The notes: a model not told the origin generated them from the letters alone. Shown: positions 25,506 through 35,419, numbered from the stretch's first letter. The stretch: 57,275 nt of DNA from an uncultured Bacteroidota bacterium (GCA_937900965.1 CALCGJ010000082.1:1-57275), one strand, 5' to 3'. Program-made: numbers and translations.

Positions 25506-25560
25506 TATGAATCATTGTGTTCGTAAATCGAAAATCATTAAATCGTAAATCGATAAAGGT

Positions 25561-27477
25561 ATGTTTGACTTCTCTTACACCGTCTGGATCGTCTTGATTC
25601 CCTTCTTCGTTTTCCTGCTCATCGGATTCCTGGGACATAAATTCAAGCCCGTTGTTTCCGGGATTGTGGGATCAGCTGGTCTTTTTACATCCTGGATTCT
25701 TTCCATCTTTACCGCATACAAATATTTCTTTGACGTTGGAAAAATAGATGGCGTATACCAGCAAATCATTGGGTATAACACGTTGTGGCTGAGGTTCACC
25801 GACACTTTGCACATCGACATGGGTGTACTGATTGATCCCATTTCGGTGATGATGTTGATTGTTGTCACTACTGTATCATTAATGGCCCACATCTACTCCA
25901 CGGGTTACCTGAAAGGGGAGAAAGGATTTATGCGGTTCTATGCATTCCTTTCCCTGTTTACCTTTTCTATGCTGGGATTGGTGGTTGCCACAAATATTTT
26001 CCAGATGTATATTTTCTGGGAGCTCGTTGGTGTTTCATCGTATCTGCTAATCGGATTCTATTACGAGAAACCTTCTGCGGTTGCCGCATCCAAAAAGGCC
26101 TTTATCGTCACCCGCTTTGCTGACCTGGGATTCCTGATCGGGATCCTGCTCCTCTCTTACTATACCGGGACCTTTAACTTCCTGGAACTGACCAGTCCCA
26201 CCGGGCCGGCAATAGGTACTCCACCGGCCGCTACCTTTATGGGCATGTCGGTAATGACATGGGCGATGATCCTGATCTTCATGGGAGGGGCCGGTAAATC
26301 AGCCATGTTCCCACTCCACATCTGGTTGCCCGATGCCATGGAGGGCCCTACTCCTGTTTCGGCACTGATCCACGCTGCTACCATGGTGGTAGCTGGTGTA
26401 TTCCTGGTTGCTCGTTTGTTCCCCATCTATATCTCCGTTCCTATCGCCTTGCAGCTCGTTGCCTGGGTAGGAGCTTTCTCTTCCCTGTTTGCGGCGGTAA
26501 TAGCCTGTACGCAACACGACATCAAACGGGTACTCGCTTACTCCACCATGTCCCAGATCGGATATATGATGTGCGCTCTGGGTGTTTCGGGTATGGGAGG
26601 ACATGAAGGTCTTGGATATATGGCATCTATGTTCCACCTCTTTACCCACGCATTCTTTAAAGCTTTGCTCTTCCTTTGTGCCGGAGCCATTATTCATGCT
26701 GTACATAGTAATTATATGTATGATATGGGTGGACTCAAGAAATACCTTCCAATCACACACATTACTTTTTTGATCGCCTGCCTTGCAATTGCCGGGATTC
26801 CACCCTTTGCCGGTTTCTTTAGTAAAGATGAGATTCTGGTGGCAGCGTATCATCACGATACCGCTCTCTTCGTCATCGAGTATATCGTAGCAGGACTAAC
26901 TGCATTCTATATGTTCCGGCTCTACTTCGGGATCTTCTGGGGGAAGAAACAGGACTATCATCATACCCCTCATGAAGCGCCATTGTCGATGACACTTCCG
27001 CTTATTTTCCTCGCTTTCGGAGCGATGTTTGCCGGGTTTATTCCATTCTCACACCTTGTTACTTCCGACCGGGCATTATTTGAAATCCACACTGAATGGA
27101 TCGTCGCCATCCCCTCCATTGTTATCGCAATCATTGGAATAGGTGTGGCGTATGTGATGTATCTCAAGCCAACCGAAATTCCGAAGAAGATCGCTCACTC
27201 TTTATCAGGGTTCTATACGGCAGCGTATAATAAATTCTATATCGATCAACTCTACTTGTTTATTACCCACAAGATCATTTTCAATAATATATCCAGACCG
27301 ATTGCATGGTTCGACCGCCACATCGTCGACGGCTCTATGAACGGAATTTCATTTGTTACAAACCAGGCATCCGACAAGATTAAAGGTTTCCAGTCCGGAC
27401 AGCTACAGCAATACGCAATCGTGTTTGTCTCCGGAGTGATACTCCTATCCCTGGTATTCATCTATTTATGGACCTAA
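25561..27477 (+). CDS. nuoL: Complex I antiporter-like subunit L
   Basis: A 638-residue subunit with about 16 helices and the long lateral amphipathic helix near the C-terminus (about residues 530-570 onward). Landmarks are IFWELVGVSSYLLIGFYYEK (with the TM5 glutamate), GGAGKSAMFPLHIWLPDAME, GPTPVSALIHAATMVVAGVF, and AYSTMSQIGYMMCALG. It is the distal Mrp-antiporter-like ion pump. Confidence 0.95.
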   Translation: MFDFSYTVWIVLIPFFVFLLIGFLGHKFKPVVSGIVGSAGLFTSWILSIFTAYKYFFDVGKIDGVYQQIIGYNTLWLRFTDTLHIDMGVLIDPISVMMLIVVTTVSLMAHIYSTGYLKGEKGFMRFYAFLSLFTFSMLGLVVATNIFQMYIFWELVGVSSYLLIGFYYEKPSAVAASKKAFIVTRFADLGFLIGILLLSYYTGTFNFLELTSPTGPAIGTPPAATFMGMSVMTWAMILIFMGGAGKSAMFPLHIWLPDAMEGPTPVSALIHAATMVVAGVFLVARLFPIYISVPIALQLVAWVGAFSSLFAAVIACTQHDIKRVLAYSTMSQIGYMMCALGVSGMGGHEGLGYMASMFHLFTHAFFKALLFLCAGAIIHAVHSNYMYDMGGLKKYLPITHITFLIACLAIAGIPPFAGFFSKDEILVAAYHHDTALFVIEYIVAGLTAFYMFRLYFGIFWGKKQDYHHTPHEAPLSMTLPLIFLAFGAMFAGFIPFSHLVTSDRALFEIHTEWIVAIPSIVIAIIGIGVAYVMYLKPTEIPKKIAHSLSGFYTAAYNKFYIDQLYLFITHKIIFNNISRPIAWFDRHIVDGSMNGISFVTNQASDKIKGFQSGQLQQYAIVFVSGVILLSLVFIYLWT

Positions 27478-27491
27478 TAAACAGCTGACGA

Positions 27492-28994
27492 ATGAATATA
27501 CTTTTTTTACTGATCATTATTCCGGTCCTGACCATCATCGGGATTCTGTTTACCGGGGACAACAAACAGGTACGTGTTGTTTCTGCCATCGGGATGACAT
27601 TCCAGCTGATTCTCTCAGCCATCATCATCCTCTGGTTCCTGGCCGAACGAAATGCCGGAAACACGGCTGAGATTCTCTTTGCCAGCAATTATGTCTGGTA
27701 TGAAACCCTCAACATCCATTTTTTCATTGGTGTTGATGGGGTTTCTGTAGCCATGATAGGACTCACCTCTATTGTCATATTTGCCGGTATCTTTGCCTCC
27801 TGGGATATGGATGACCTGCCAAGGGAATTCTTCATCTCTCTTATTCTTCTGTCAGCAGGTGTATTTGGGTTTTTCATATCTCTCGACCTGTTTACCATGT
27901 TTCTGTTTTATGAGATCGCAGTGATTCCAATGTACCTGTTGATCGGAATATGGGGAAGCGGACCGAGACACTACAGTGCAATGAAGCTGACCCTGATGTT
28001 GATGGGGGGGTCTGCTCTTATCCTTGTCGGGTTGCTTGGCCTCTATTTCAACTCCGCACCTGATGGTGGTCCTCTTACATTTGATATCCTGGAAATTTCC
28101 AGGGTGCAGATCCCCATGAATGCCCAGTTATTTTTCTTCCCTCTCCTCTTTGTCGGATTCGGGGTGCTGGGAGCCCTTTTTCCGTTCCACACATGGTCGC
28201 CCGACGGTCATGCCTCGGCGCCAACAGCTGTATCGATGCTTCATGCTGGGGTGCTTATGAAACTTGGTGGATATGGATGTTATCGCGTTGCAGTCTTCCT
28301 ACTTCCGGAAGGCGCTCATGAACTAGCCTGGATTTTCATAATTTTAACCGCTATTGGTGTCATTTACGGTGCACTTGGAGCCATCTGGCAGAAAGACCTG
28401 AAATATATCAATGCATATTCCTCCGTTAGCCACTGCGCACTTGTACTTTTCGCCATCCTGATGTTCAACGAAACGGCAATGACCGGTGCTATCATGCAGA
28501 TGATCTCCCACGGAATTATGACAGCCCTCTTCTTTGCCCTGATCGGAATGATTTACGGACGTACCCATACACGGTATGTCAATGAGATGAGTGGTCTTAT
28601 GAAGGTGATGCCTTTCCTTGCGGTGGCTTATGTAGTTGGTGGTTTGGCATCTCTCGGACTTCCCGGATTCAGCGGTTTTGTTGCCGAAATGACCATCTTC
28701 GTCGGCGCTTTTCAGCATCCCGATATATTCCACAGGGTAGTTACTCTTATCGCAGCCTCATCAATTGTTGCTACAGCGGTATATATCCTGAGGGTTGTGG
28801 GAATGATGCTCTTCGGAAAGATTAACAATCCGGATTATGAATTGATTACGGATGCCAAATGGTATGAAAGATTGAGCACCGGAACCCTGATTTTTGGGAT
28901 CACAGCCATCGGAATAGCACCATTATGGCTATCAAATATGATTACAGCCGGATTGGGGCCGGTGATCCATAAGTTGCTCCTTTCCATGAATTAA
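27492..28994 (+). CDS. nuoM: Complex I antiporter-like subunit M
   Basis: A 500-residue, 14-helix subunit. The essential glutamate is in MFLFYEIAVIPMYLLIGIWG, with FPFHTWSPDGHASAPTAVSM and AYSSVSHCALVLFA as conserved markers. It is the second of three antiporter-like pumps, placed 14 bases after nuoL. Confidence 0.95.
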   Translation: MNILFLLIIIPVLTIIGILFTGDNKQVRVVSAIGMTFQLILSAIIILWFLAERNAGNTAEILFASNYVWYETLNIHFFIGVDGVSVAMIGLTSIVIFAGIFASWDMDDLPREFFISLILLSAGVFGFFISLDLFTMFLFYEIAVIPMYLLIGIWGSGPRHYSAMKLTLMLMGGSALILVGLLGLYFNSAPDGGPLTFDILEISRVQIPMNAQLFFFPLLFVGFGVLGALFPFHTWSPDGHASAPTAVSMLHAGVLMKLGGYGCYRVAVFLLPEGAHELAWIFIILTAIGVIYGALGAIWQKDLKYINAYSSVSHCALVLFAILMFNETAMTGAIMQMISHGIMTALFFALIGMIYGRTHTRYVNEMSGLMKVMPFLAVAYVVGGLASLGLPGFSGFVAEMTIFVGAFQHPDIFHRVVTLIAASSIVATAVYILRVVGMMLFGKINNPDYELITDAKWYERLSTGTLIFGITAIGIAPLWLSNMITAGLGPVIHKLLLSMN

Positions 28995-29038
28995 CAGATT
29001 GAGAAAAAAGAATAGAGACTATATAAAATTCTGACGAC

Positions 29039-30454
29039 ATGCTGATGCTGATCATGAGACATGAATTACTGCTGGTGCTGATCACGGTGATTCTACTGTT
29101 GGTTGAGATATTCCTGCCGGCTGACCGGAAGCAGAAGATCATTCTGCCTGCACTTATCCTTTTTGGTGTGGTAATGATCCTGGGATTCATCCCCGGGCCT
29201 ACCGGAAGACTTTTTGGCGGAATGTATATCACAACCCCACTGACCCTGTTGATGAAAAACATCCTTACCGTTGGTGTGTTCATCGTTTTCCTGCAGTCTG
29301 TGGATTGGTTAAAAAAAGAGGAGAACCGTGAGAAAATCAGTGAATATTTTATTTTGCTGTTATCTACACTTATCGGGATGGAGTATATGCTCTCCTCCGG
29401 TGATTTCCTGATGTTCTATCTCGGACTGGAACTGGCCACTATCCCATTGGCAGCTCTGGCGGCTTTTGAACGTTTCAAGGAGAAGTCGGCCGAAGCCGGG
29501 GTAAAATTGATCTTTACCTCTGCCCTCTCATCCGGGATCCTGCTTTATGGTCTCTCTATGATCTACGGCACTGTTGGAACACTCTATTTTAGCGATGTGG
29601 TTAACGGCATCAATGGAGCTCCTCTTCAAATCCTGGCCTTTATATTCTTCTTTGCCGGCATGGCTTTCAAAATCTCCGTTGTACCGTTCCATCTCTGGAC
29701 TGCCGATGTTTATGAAGGGGCACCAATTAACATTACTTCCTATCTGTCGGTGATCTCCAAAGGAGCTGCCGTCATGATCTTAACAATCTTATTATTTACG
29801 GTTTTTTCGAAAGTTGCCATCATGTGGAAAGATGTGGTTTACGTTACTGCTATCCTGACCATGACCATTGGGAATCTCTTTGCTATACGCCAGAAAAACC
29901 TCAAGCGATTCCTTGCTTTCTCCTCTATCGCCCAGGCAGGCTTTATCTTCCTGGGGATCATTGGGCAAAGTCAACTCGGGATGACCACTGTGATTTACTT
30001 TGTTCTGGTCTATATTTTCTCGAACCTGGGAGCGTTCGGTGTAGTGGCTGTAATTTCCAACCGCACCGGGAAAGAGAAAATTGATGATTATGACGGGCTA
30101 TACAGGACCAACCCCATGTTAAGCCTTACCATGATGCTGGCTCTCTTTTCGTTGGCTGGGATCCCCCCTGTTGCAGGATTCTTTGGAAAGTTTTTTCTAT
30201 TCGCAGCTGCTGCACAGCAAGGGCTCTATATCCTGGTATTGATTGCTGTACTGAATACGATCATCTCACTTTACTACTACCTACTGGTAGTGAAAGCGAT
30301 GTTCCTGAACCGGAGTGACCGGCCGATCGAATATTTTAAAAGCGATGGGTATTCCCGTTTAGGCCTGGCGATTTGCATTGCCGGCCTTGTGATCATTGGC
30401 ATCTACAGTCCTATTTATGAATTCATCAATCAGTTCACCTTCGGCATCTACTAA
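29039..30454 (+). CDS. nuoN: Complex I antiporter-like subunit N
   Basis: A 471-residue, 14-helix subunit with YLGLELATIPLAALAAFERF, VPFHLWTADVYEGAPINITS and FLAFSSIAQAGFIFLG in the expected order. It completes the 11-gene set. The likely start is at 29039 (MLMLIMRHELLL); the ATG at residue 6 would serve equally. The following gene starts 22 bases later. Confidence 0.94.
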   Translation: MLMLIMRHELLLVLITVILLLVEIFLPADRKQKIILPALILFGVVMILGFIPGPTGRLFGGMYITTPLTLLMKNILTVGVFIVFLQSVDWLKKEENREKISEYFILLLSTLIGMEYMLSSGDFLMFYLGLELATIPLAALAAFERFKEKSAEAGVKLIFTSALSSGILLYGLSMIYGTVGTLYFSDVVNGINGAPLQILAFIFFFAGMAFKISVVPFHLWTADVYEGAPINITSYLSVISKGAAVMILTILLFTVFSKVAIMWKDVVYVTAILTMTIGNLFAIRQKNLKRFLAFSSIAQAGFIFLGIIGQSQLGMTTVIYFVLVYIFSNLGAFGVVAVISNRTGKEKIDDYDGLYRTNPMLSLTMMLALFSLAGIPPVAGFFGKFFLFAAAAQQGLYILVLIAVLNTIISLYYYLLVVKAMFLNRSDRPIEYFKSDGYSRLGLAICIAGLVIIGIYSPIYEFINQFTFGIY

Positions 30455-30476
30455 GAGTCGGAAAACATCTATAACA

Positions 30477-30803
30477 ATGGCATTAAAAGGAAAACATAAG
30501 GTTGCAGAGATCGATGGTGTCAGGTGCACAGTAGTGGAAAGTGAAATCACCAGGGAGCGTATGGATTTCCTAATGGATCTCCTTACATATAATGGATTGG
30601 AAGTGAAGAGTGAACAAGAAAAAGACAAAGAAGGGAATGTGCTCGACACGTTTGTAATCGGAGTAACAGATATCCTCTTCAATCCTCCGATCGTTGTCTA
30701 CCTGCAAAAACTTTTCAGGAAAGATGGCGAAGTGGTAACAGCCCAGTACTGGGAACAAAATAAAGCTGACACAGAGATACCTTACTGGCAGGTCTCGCGT
30801 TAA
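30477..30803 (+). CDS. Conserved-looking small soluble protein, unknown function
   Basis: A 108-residue soluble protein (MALKGKHKVAEIDGVRCTVV...) with mixed charged and aliphatic sequence, a single Cys and a C-terminal EIPYWQVSR. I do not recognise the family. ATG 30477 is chosen because an upstream frame from 30396 would overlap nuoN by 59 bases. It lies 22 bases after nuoN and 6 bases before the next gene on the same strand, so it is probably the penultimate gene of the nuo transcript; any functional link to complex I is only positional. Confidence 0.6.
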   Translation: MALKGKHKVAEIDGVRCTVVESEITRERMDFLMDLLTYNGLEVKSEQEKDKEGNVLDTFVIGVTDILFNPPIVVYLQKLFRKDGEVVTAQYWEQNKADTEIPYWQVSR

Positions 30804-30809
30804 TATTCC

Positions 30810-31013
30810 ATGGACAAGCTTAATCTTTATTTCGCCATCCTGGTATCTTTGGGATTCTTTTTCCTGGCAACATATTTGCTTGTTAGCGACTCATTTTCTG
30901 ACATTCCCAAAGAGCTGCGAGTAGTTTTCTCCGTCTTTTTATATCTATACGGAGCCTTCCGGGTACTCCGGGTCATAACGAAACGCAACAGACGAGACAA
31001 TGAAGATGACTGA
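30810..31013 (+). CDS. Small two-helix membrane protein
   Basis: A 67-residue protein with helix 1 (LNLYFAILVSLGFFFLATYL) and helix 2 (VVFSVFLYLYGAFRVLRVIT) and a basic/acidic tail KRNRRDNEDD that is probably cytoplasmic. Coding support comes from the 6-base spacing to the preceding gene and from the clear membrane-protein composition. Family unknown. Confidence 0.55.
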   Translation: MDKLNLYFAILVSLGFFFLATYLLVSDSFSDIPKELRVVFSVFLYLYGAFRVLRVITKRNRRDNEDD

Positions 31014-31073
31014 TGCCAGCCTTTTTCAGTAATTTCACCCGGGAAAATTTGACAGTTCAAACAAGAAAATTTG

Positions 31074-31081
31074 TACCTTTG
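31074..31081 (+). promoter_or_regulatory. -7 box of the Ton operon, with -33 TTTG at 31048-31051
   Basis: TACCTTTG matches TAnnTTTG. TTTG lies 22 bases upstream, close to the known 19-21 base spacing of Bacteroidetes promoters. It lies 46 bases before the ATG at 31127, and this is the best promoter in the window. Confidence 0.65.
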
Positions 31082-31126
31082 TTGTCCTTAATTAAGAATA
31101 TCAGTGCTTTAAGCAATATTGGCCCT

Positions 31127-32080
31127 ATGAAAAATCGTTTTATCAGGTTTAAAATGTTCTCAGTTGTGACGGGCATTTTCATTTTTTTCCTGACCGGCTG
31201 CGGAGGAGATCCGCTGAAACAGCTGGATACACCAACCCGGGGTAACCTGAAAGTAGCTATTGATGACTCCTACACATTGTTAATGGATTCCGAGATTTTC
31301 ACATTTGAAGCTATTTACAAGTACTCTAAGATTGATACCATCTACGCAACCGAAACAGAGGTGTTCCAGAACTTCATGAATGATAGTGTTCCATTGATTG
31401 TGGTGAACAGGAAGCTGACTGAGCTGGAAAATGAAATTTTAACTTCCCAACTGATAGTGCCTAAAACTACCCTTGTTGCATACGATGCTCTTGCACTTAT
31501 TGTGAACAACGACAACAGTGATTCTAAGATTTCATACGACCAGATAAAAGATATTTTTTCTGGCACCATCACAAAGTGGAGCCAGATTAACCCTTCTTCA
31601 AACCTGGGAGACATCAATGTTATATTCGACCATTACAAATCGGGTAATCCAAGATATTTTAAAGAGAAATTCAATCTCGACTCTCTTCCGGAAAATTGCT
31701 ATGCCGTTCAATCCAATAGAGAGGTGATTAATTACGTGGAACATAACAGGAGTGCCCTGGGAGTGATCAGCGTAAACTGGATCAGCGATTATAGGGATTC
31801 GGTATCAAATGATTTCCTCAACCGTATTAAAGTGGTTGGGATCAGCCCTCCGGGTGACAACGACCAAACGGCTAATTATTATCAGCCATACCAGGCTTAT
31901 ATTGCACAGGGGCAATACCCGTTTATCCGCGAAGTCTATTGTATAAACCGACAAACTTATTCCGGGCTGGCTTTCGGACTTTCAGCATATGTAGCCGGAG
32001 AAAAGGGTCAACTTATTGTATTGCACTCGGGGCTTGTTCCGGCTACACAGCCGATCAGAATTGTGGAAATAAAACATTAA
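31127..32080 (+). CDS. PstS-like periplasmic substrate-binding lipoprotein
   Basis: A 317-residue lipoprotein: signal ending FIFFLTGCGGD with lipobox Cys (residue 25 or so), then a PBP-fold domain with DALALIVNNDN, ISYDQIKDIFSGTITKWSQI (the PstS phosphate-pocket region pattern) and the C-terminal AGEKGQLIVLHSGLVPATQP. It belongs to the PstS-like family often found inside Bacteroidetes Ton operons; no Pst permease genes are nearby, so it is not a classical phosphate ABC component. It begins a transcript that continues into the TPR gene 19 bases on. An upstream ORF start at 31013 is excluded by the promoter. Confidence 0.8.
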   Translation: MKNRFIRFKMFSVVTGIFIFFLTGCGGDPLKQLDTPTRGNLKVAIDDSYTLLMDSEIFTFEAIYKYSKIDTIYATETEVFQNFMNDSVPLIVVNRKLTELENEILTSQLIVPKTTLVAYDALALIVNNDNSDSKISYDQIKDIFSGTITKWSQINPSSNLGDINVIFDHYKSGNPRYFKEKFNLDSLPENCYAVQSNREVINYVEHNRSALGVISVNWISDYRDSVSNDFLNRIKVVGISPPGDNDQTANYYQPYQAYIAQGQYPFIREVYCINRQTYSGLAFGLSAYVAGEKGQLIVLHSGLVPATQPIRIVEIKH

Positions 32081-32099
32081 AATTTTAGGAGATATTTGT

Positions 32100-33788
32100 A
32101 TGATACACGTTGCTAAGAGGTACGGCATTCTGGCTCTCTTCCTGGTTCTGACTCTTTTCATCCGAACTGCGCAATCCCAGGACCTTTCAGATGCCATCAA
32201 GCTTACAAGAAGTGAGCAGTTTAATGCTGCGGATAAATTGTTCTCTACAATTCTGGCCGGAAACCCGTCAGATGGAGATGTCTATTTTTATTACGGCGAC
32301 AACTACCTGAAACGCTATTTTGCCGACACCCTCAATACTTCTCTTAAGGATATGACTGCGGAGGCCAAGGCTATGTTTACCAAAGGGGTGCAGCAGGAAC
32401 CGACAAATCCAATAAATTATGCCGGACTGGCAGAGGTGGCTTTATTGGCTAATAACATCACTGAGGCCCAGCAGTATCTTGATAAAGCATATTCTCTCCT
32501 GCCTACAAGGAAGAATAAAATTGTGATGACACCGGAAAAGCATGCACGATCATTGGTGAAAATGGCGGATGCATTTGTGATGGCCAAAGCAAAAGATACA
32601 GCCCGGATTTTCACATACCTTCGTGAAGCCGAAAAAATGAATCCACAGGATATCGATATCTATCTCGTAAGGGGAGATGCAAATATATATTTGTTGAATA
32701 ACGGATCCAACGCGATCTCCAACTACAATATCGTCCAGTCTCTGAACCCCAATTCATCAATGGCAAATTTACGGATCGGACAGCTTTGGATGAGGGCCAA
32801 GCAGTACCAGATGGCACTCGACTATTACGAACAGGGGGTGAAAATTGATTCAACATTCGCTCCTGCTTATCGGGAGCTTGGTTTCTTACTTTACAAAGCG
32901 GGTAGATATGAAGAGGCAAAAAAGATGTTCAGGAAGTTTCTGGAGCTCTCTGCCGGCAATATCCCGGCCCGGCTTCAGTTCATCAACACCCTGATGGAGC
33001 TGCAGGATTATCCGGAGGCAATTATTGAGATCAATGAAGTGTTGGCTATGGATACAACTATCATCGACCTCTATCGTGCCCGGGCTTATGCTTTGTATGA
33101 GAATGAAGAGTATGAAACCGGACTCAAGGCTATAGAAAATTTCCTTGAACGTACTCCCGTGGATAAAATCCGTAGATCGGATATCCTGTACCACGGACGG
33201 TTGCTGTCAAAAAATGAGAAGGATTCTATGGCTGCTATTGTTTTATACAATGCCTGGGAGCTTGATACATCAAAAATTGACATTCTCTCCGAAGTGGCAA
33301 TGAGCTATATCAAGTACAAAGACTACGACAATACAATCCGGATATACACACTAAAAGATTCTATCAGTAACGCGAATGTTCTGGATATCTACAACTGGGC
33401 AAAAGCTTATTATAACATTCAGGACTATACCAATGCGGCTGTCATGTTTGAACGATTCTCTGTTGAACAACCAACCTATGTCGCCGGGTTTACCTGGTGG
33501 GCAAGAACCCTCTTTAACCTCGATCCGGAGAGTGATGAAGGCCTTGCGAAACCGGTTTATGAACAGATCCTGGAGATTACCCTGGAAGATACGGTTAAAT
33601 ACCACAAACAGCGTCTTGAGGCCTACTATTACATGGCCTACTATTATTATCACCAGTATGTCCTTAATAAAAAGGATAAGGATCTCGCACGGGAATCAAT
33701 GAAATATAACAAAGATGTATTGGCAATAGATCCTGAAAATGAGAAAGCCAAGCAGATGGTCGAAGCTCTTAAACGGGTGATCAAATAA
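32100..33788 (+). CDS. Secreted TPR-repeat protein
   Basis: A 562-residue protein with signal peptide (MIHVAKRYGILALFLVLTLF, cleavage near AQSQ) and at least seven tetratricopeptide-like helix pairs, for example FNAADKLFSTILAGNPSDGD, AISNYNIVQSLNPNSSMANL, AYRELGFLLYKAGRYEEAKK and YNKDVLAIDPENEKAKQMVE. TPR arrays mediate protein-protein contacts; together with the PstS-like lipoprotein and Exb/TonB genes this suggests an accessory of the Ton machinery on the periplasmic side (inference from conserved neighbourhood). Confidence 0.8.
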   Translation: MIHVAKRYGILALFLVLTLFIRTAQSQDLSDAIKLTRSEQFNAADKLFSTILAGNPSDGDVYFYYGDNYLKRYFADTLNTSLKDMTAEAKAMFTKGVQQEPTNPINYAGLAEVALLANNITEAQQYLDKAYSLLPTRKNKIVMTPEKHARSLVKMADAFVMAKAKDTARIFTYLREAEKMNPQDIDIYLVRGDANIYLLNNGSNAISNYNIVQSLNPNSSMANLRIGQLWMRAKQYQMALDYYEQGVKIDSTFAPAYRELGFLLYKAGRYEEAKKMFRKFLELSAGNIPARLQFINTLMELQDYPEAIIEINEVLAMDTTIIDLYRARAYALYENEEYETGLKAIENFLERTPVDKIRRSDILYHGRLLSKNEKDSMAAIVLYNAWELDTSKIDILSEVAMSYIKYKDYDNTIRIYTLKDSISNANVLDIYNWAKAYYNIQDYTNAAVMFERFSVEQPTYVAGFTWWARTLFNLDPESDEGLAKPVYEQILEITLEDTVKYHKQRLEAYYYMAYYYYHQYVLNKKDKDLARESMKYNKDVLAIDPENEKAKQMVEALKRVIK

Positions 33789-33813
33789 TCTGCTTGATTT
33801 CTAAATTTTTTTA

Positions 33814-33821
33814 TAAATTTG
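33814..33821 (+). promoter_or_regulatory. -7 box before exbB
   Basis: TAAATTTG (TAnnTTTG) with TTG at 33794-33796 upstream. It lies 61 bases before the exbB ATG, suggesting a second promoter inside the Ton locus. Confidence 0.5.
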
Positions 33822-33882
33822 CCGTTCCTTATAATGCAAGAAATCAAGTAATCAATAATTTATAAATTAAAAAGTTTTTACA

Positions 33883-34707
33883 ATGAGCAAGAAGAATAAA
33901 CAAAGCGGATCAGGATTAGGTGATGCTTTACAGTCTATTTTTACAACGGGGGCAATAATTTTTGCTGCTGTTATTGCGGTTTTGATTTTCCTGTTCGTCA
34001 TGGGGAACCCGATCAACTTTGAAGGAGGAAACCCGGAAGGACATCCATTGCCGGGAAACTACCTGGGTATGGTTTATAAAGGCGGATGGGTTGTACCTGT
34101 GTTGATTACTATCAACCTGGTATTATTAATCTTCTCGGTCGAACGATGGATTACCCTCGGTCGTGCCAAAGGAAAAGGCCGTATCAATGTATTTGTCAAA
34201 AAATTGCAGACCTACCTGAATGACAACCAGATTGATGAAGCTATCGATGCTTGTGATAAGCAGAGAGGTTCTTTAGCCAATGTCATGAGAGCCGGATTGC
34301 TGCGATACAAATCCTTGAAGGAGGACCAGACACTGGAAAAAGATCAGAAAATTGTAGCTCTGCAGAAAGAGTTTGAAGAGGCTACCGCCCTTGAGTTGCC
34401 AATACTGTCACGCAACCTCGTCATTCTTTCAACAATCGCTACCATCTCCGTGTTGGCCGGTCTGTTTGGTACTGTACTTGGTATGATCCGTGCTTTCGCA
34501 GCCCTGGCAACCGCCGGTGCCCCCGATGCCCTGGCACTTGCTACAGGTATTTCTGAGGCCTTGATCAACACCGCTTTTGGTATCCTGGGTTCATTGCTGG
34601 CTGTTATCTTCTACAACTACTTTTCCACGAAGATTGACAACTTCACCTATAAAATTGATGAAGCCGGATTCAGCCTGATTCAGACTTTTGCTGCAACAAC
34701 CAAGTAA
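33883..34707 (+). CDS. exbB: MotA/TolQ/ExbB proton channel protein
   Basis: A 274-residue ExbB/TolQ-type protein. There is a first hydrophobic helix at about residues 21-43, a second at about 69-88, a cytoplasmic stretch (RAKGKGRINVFVKKLQTYLN) and the conserved channel segment LSTIATISVLAGLFGTVLGM ... GISEALINTAFGILGSLLAV. Together with ExbD it forms the proton-driven motor that energises TonB. First of four consecutive Ton genes. Confidence 0.92.
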   Translation: MSKKNKQSGSGLGDALQSIFTTGAIIFAAVIAVLIFLFVMGNPINFEGGNPEGHPLPGNYLGMVYKGGWVVPVLITINLVLLIFSVERWITLGRAKGKGRINVFVKKLQTYLNDNQIDEAIDACDKQRGSLANVMRAGLLRYKSLKEDQTLEKDQKIVALQKEFEEATALELPILSRNLVILSTIATISVLAGLFGTVLGMIRAFAALATAGAPDALALATGISEALINTAFGILGSLLAVIFYNYFSTKIDNFTYKIDEAGFSLIQTFAATTK

Positions 34708-34777
34708 TACCACTCTGGTTGACATCAGACGTGTTTGTACGTTTTGATCTGTTATTCATCAATTAAAATTGAAGTAA

Positions 34778-35419
34778 ATGCCTAAGATAAAACCCCCAGT
34801 CAGTACACCCCGCATTGACATGACACCTATGGTGGACCTCTTTTCGCTGCTGCTGATCTTCTTCGTATTGACCGCCTCGTTCCGCCCGCAGGAAGCTGCC
34901 ATGATTGATAGCCCCGCCTCTATTTCCGAAAAGCAGGCACCGGATTTCAACCTCATGACAATCTTCATCGATAAGGAAGGAAAGGTGTTTTTCAATGTTG
35001 ATAACGGGATGGATTCCACCACCAAATTTCGTGAACAAATTCTGCAGAAAATGGCAGAACGATACGAGATGACCTTCACCCCGGATGAATATGATCTGTT
35101 CGGTCGCCTGTCAGGATTCGGAATGCCATTGAAAGACCTGAAGGGCTGGATACATGCTGAGAATTCGGAGAAGCGGGAAGAATTTCAGGTTGGGATGCCA
35201 TTTGACTCGGCCGACAACCAGCTTGGCTACTGGATCCTCTATTCCCGTATCGTGAATCCCCGGGCCGAAGTGGCTATCAAAGGGGATGCCGATGCCAGTT
35301 ATATGACTGTGAAGGAGATCATGGACATGCTGCAGATAAATAAAATTAATAAGTTTAATCTCGTTACCACCTTTGTTACGGAGGAGATCGGGTTGGAAGA
35401 CCTGCCTCCTGAAAATTAA
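34778..35419 (+). CDS. exbD: ExbD/TolR family protein (first copy)
   Basis: A 213-residue protein: N-terminal TPRIDMTPMVDLFSLLLIFF includes the essential membrane aspartate of ExbD/TolR, followed by a larger-than-usual periplasmic domain (E. coli ExbD is about 140 residues). The paired copy 34 bases downstream differs clearly in sequence, so these are distinct subunits and not a tandem duplication of one. Confidence 0.88.
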   Translation: MPKIKPPVSTPRIDMTPMVDLFSLLLIFFVLTASFRPQEAAMIDSPASISEKQAPDFNLMTIFIDKEGKVFFNVDNGMDSTTKFREQILQKMAERYEMTFTPDEYDLFGRLSGFGMPLKDLKGWIHAENSEKREEFQVGMPFDSADNQLGYWILYSRIVNPRAEVAIKGDADASYMTVKEIMDMLQINKINKFNLVTTFVTEEIGLEDLPPEN

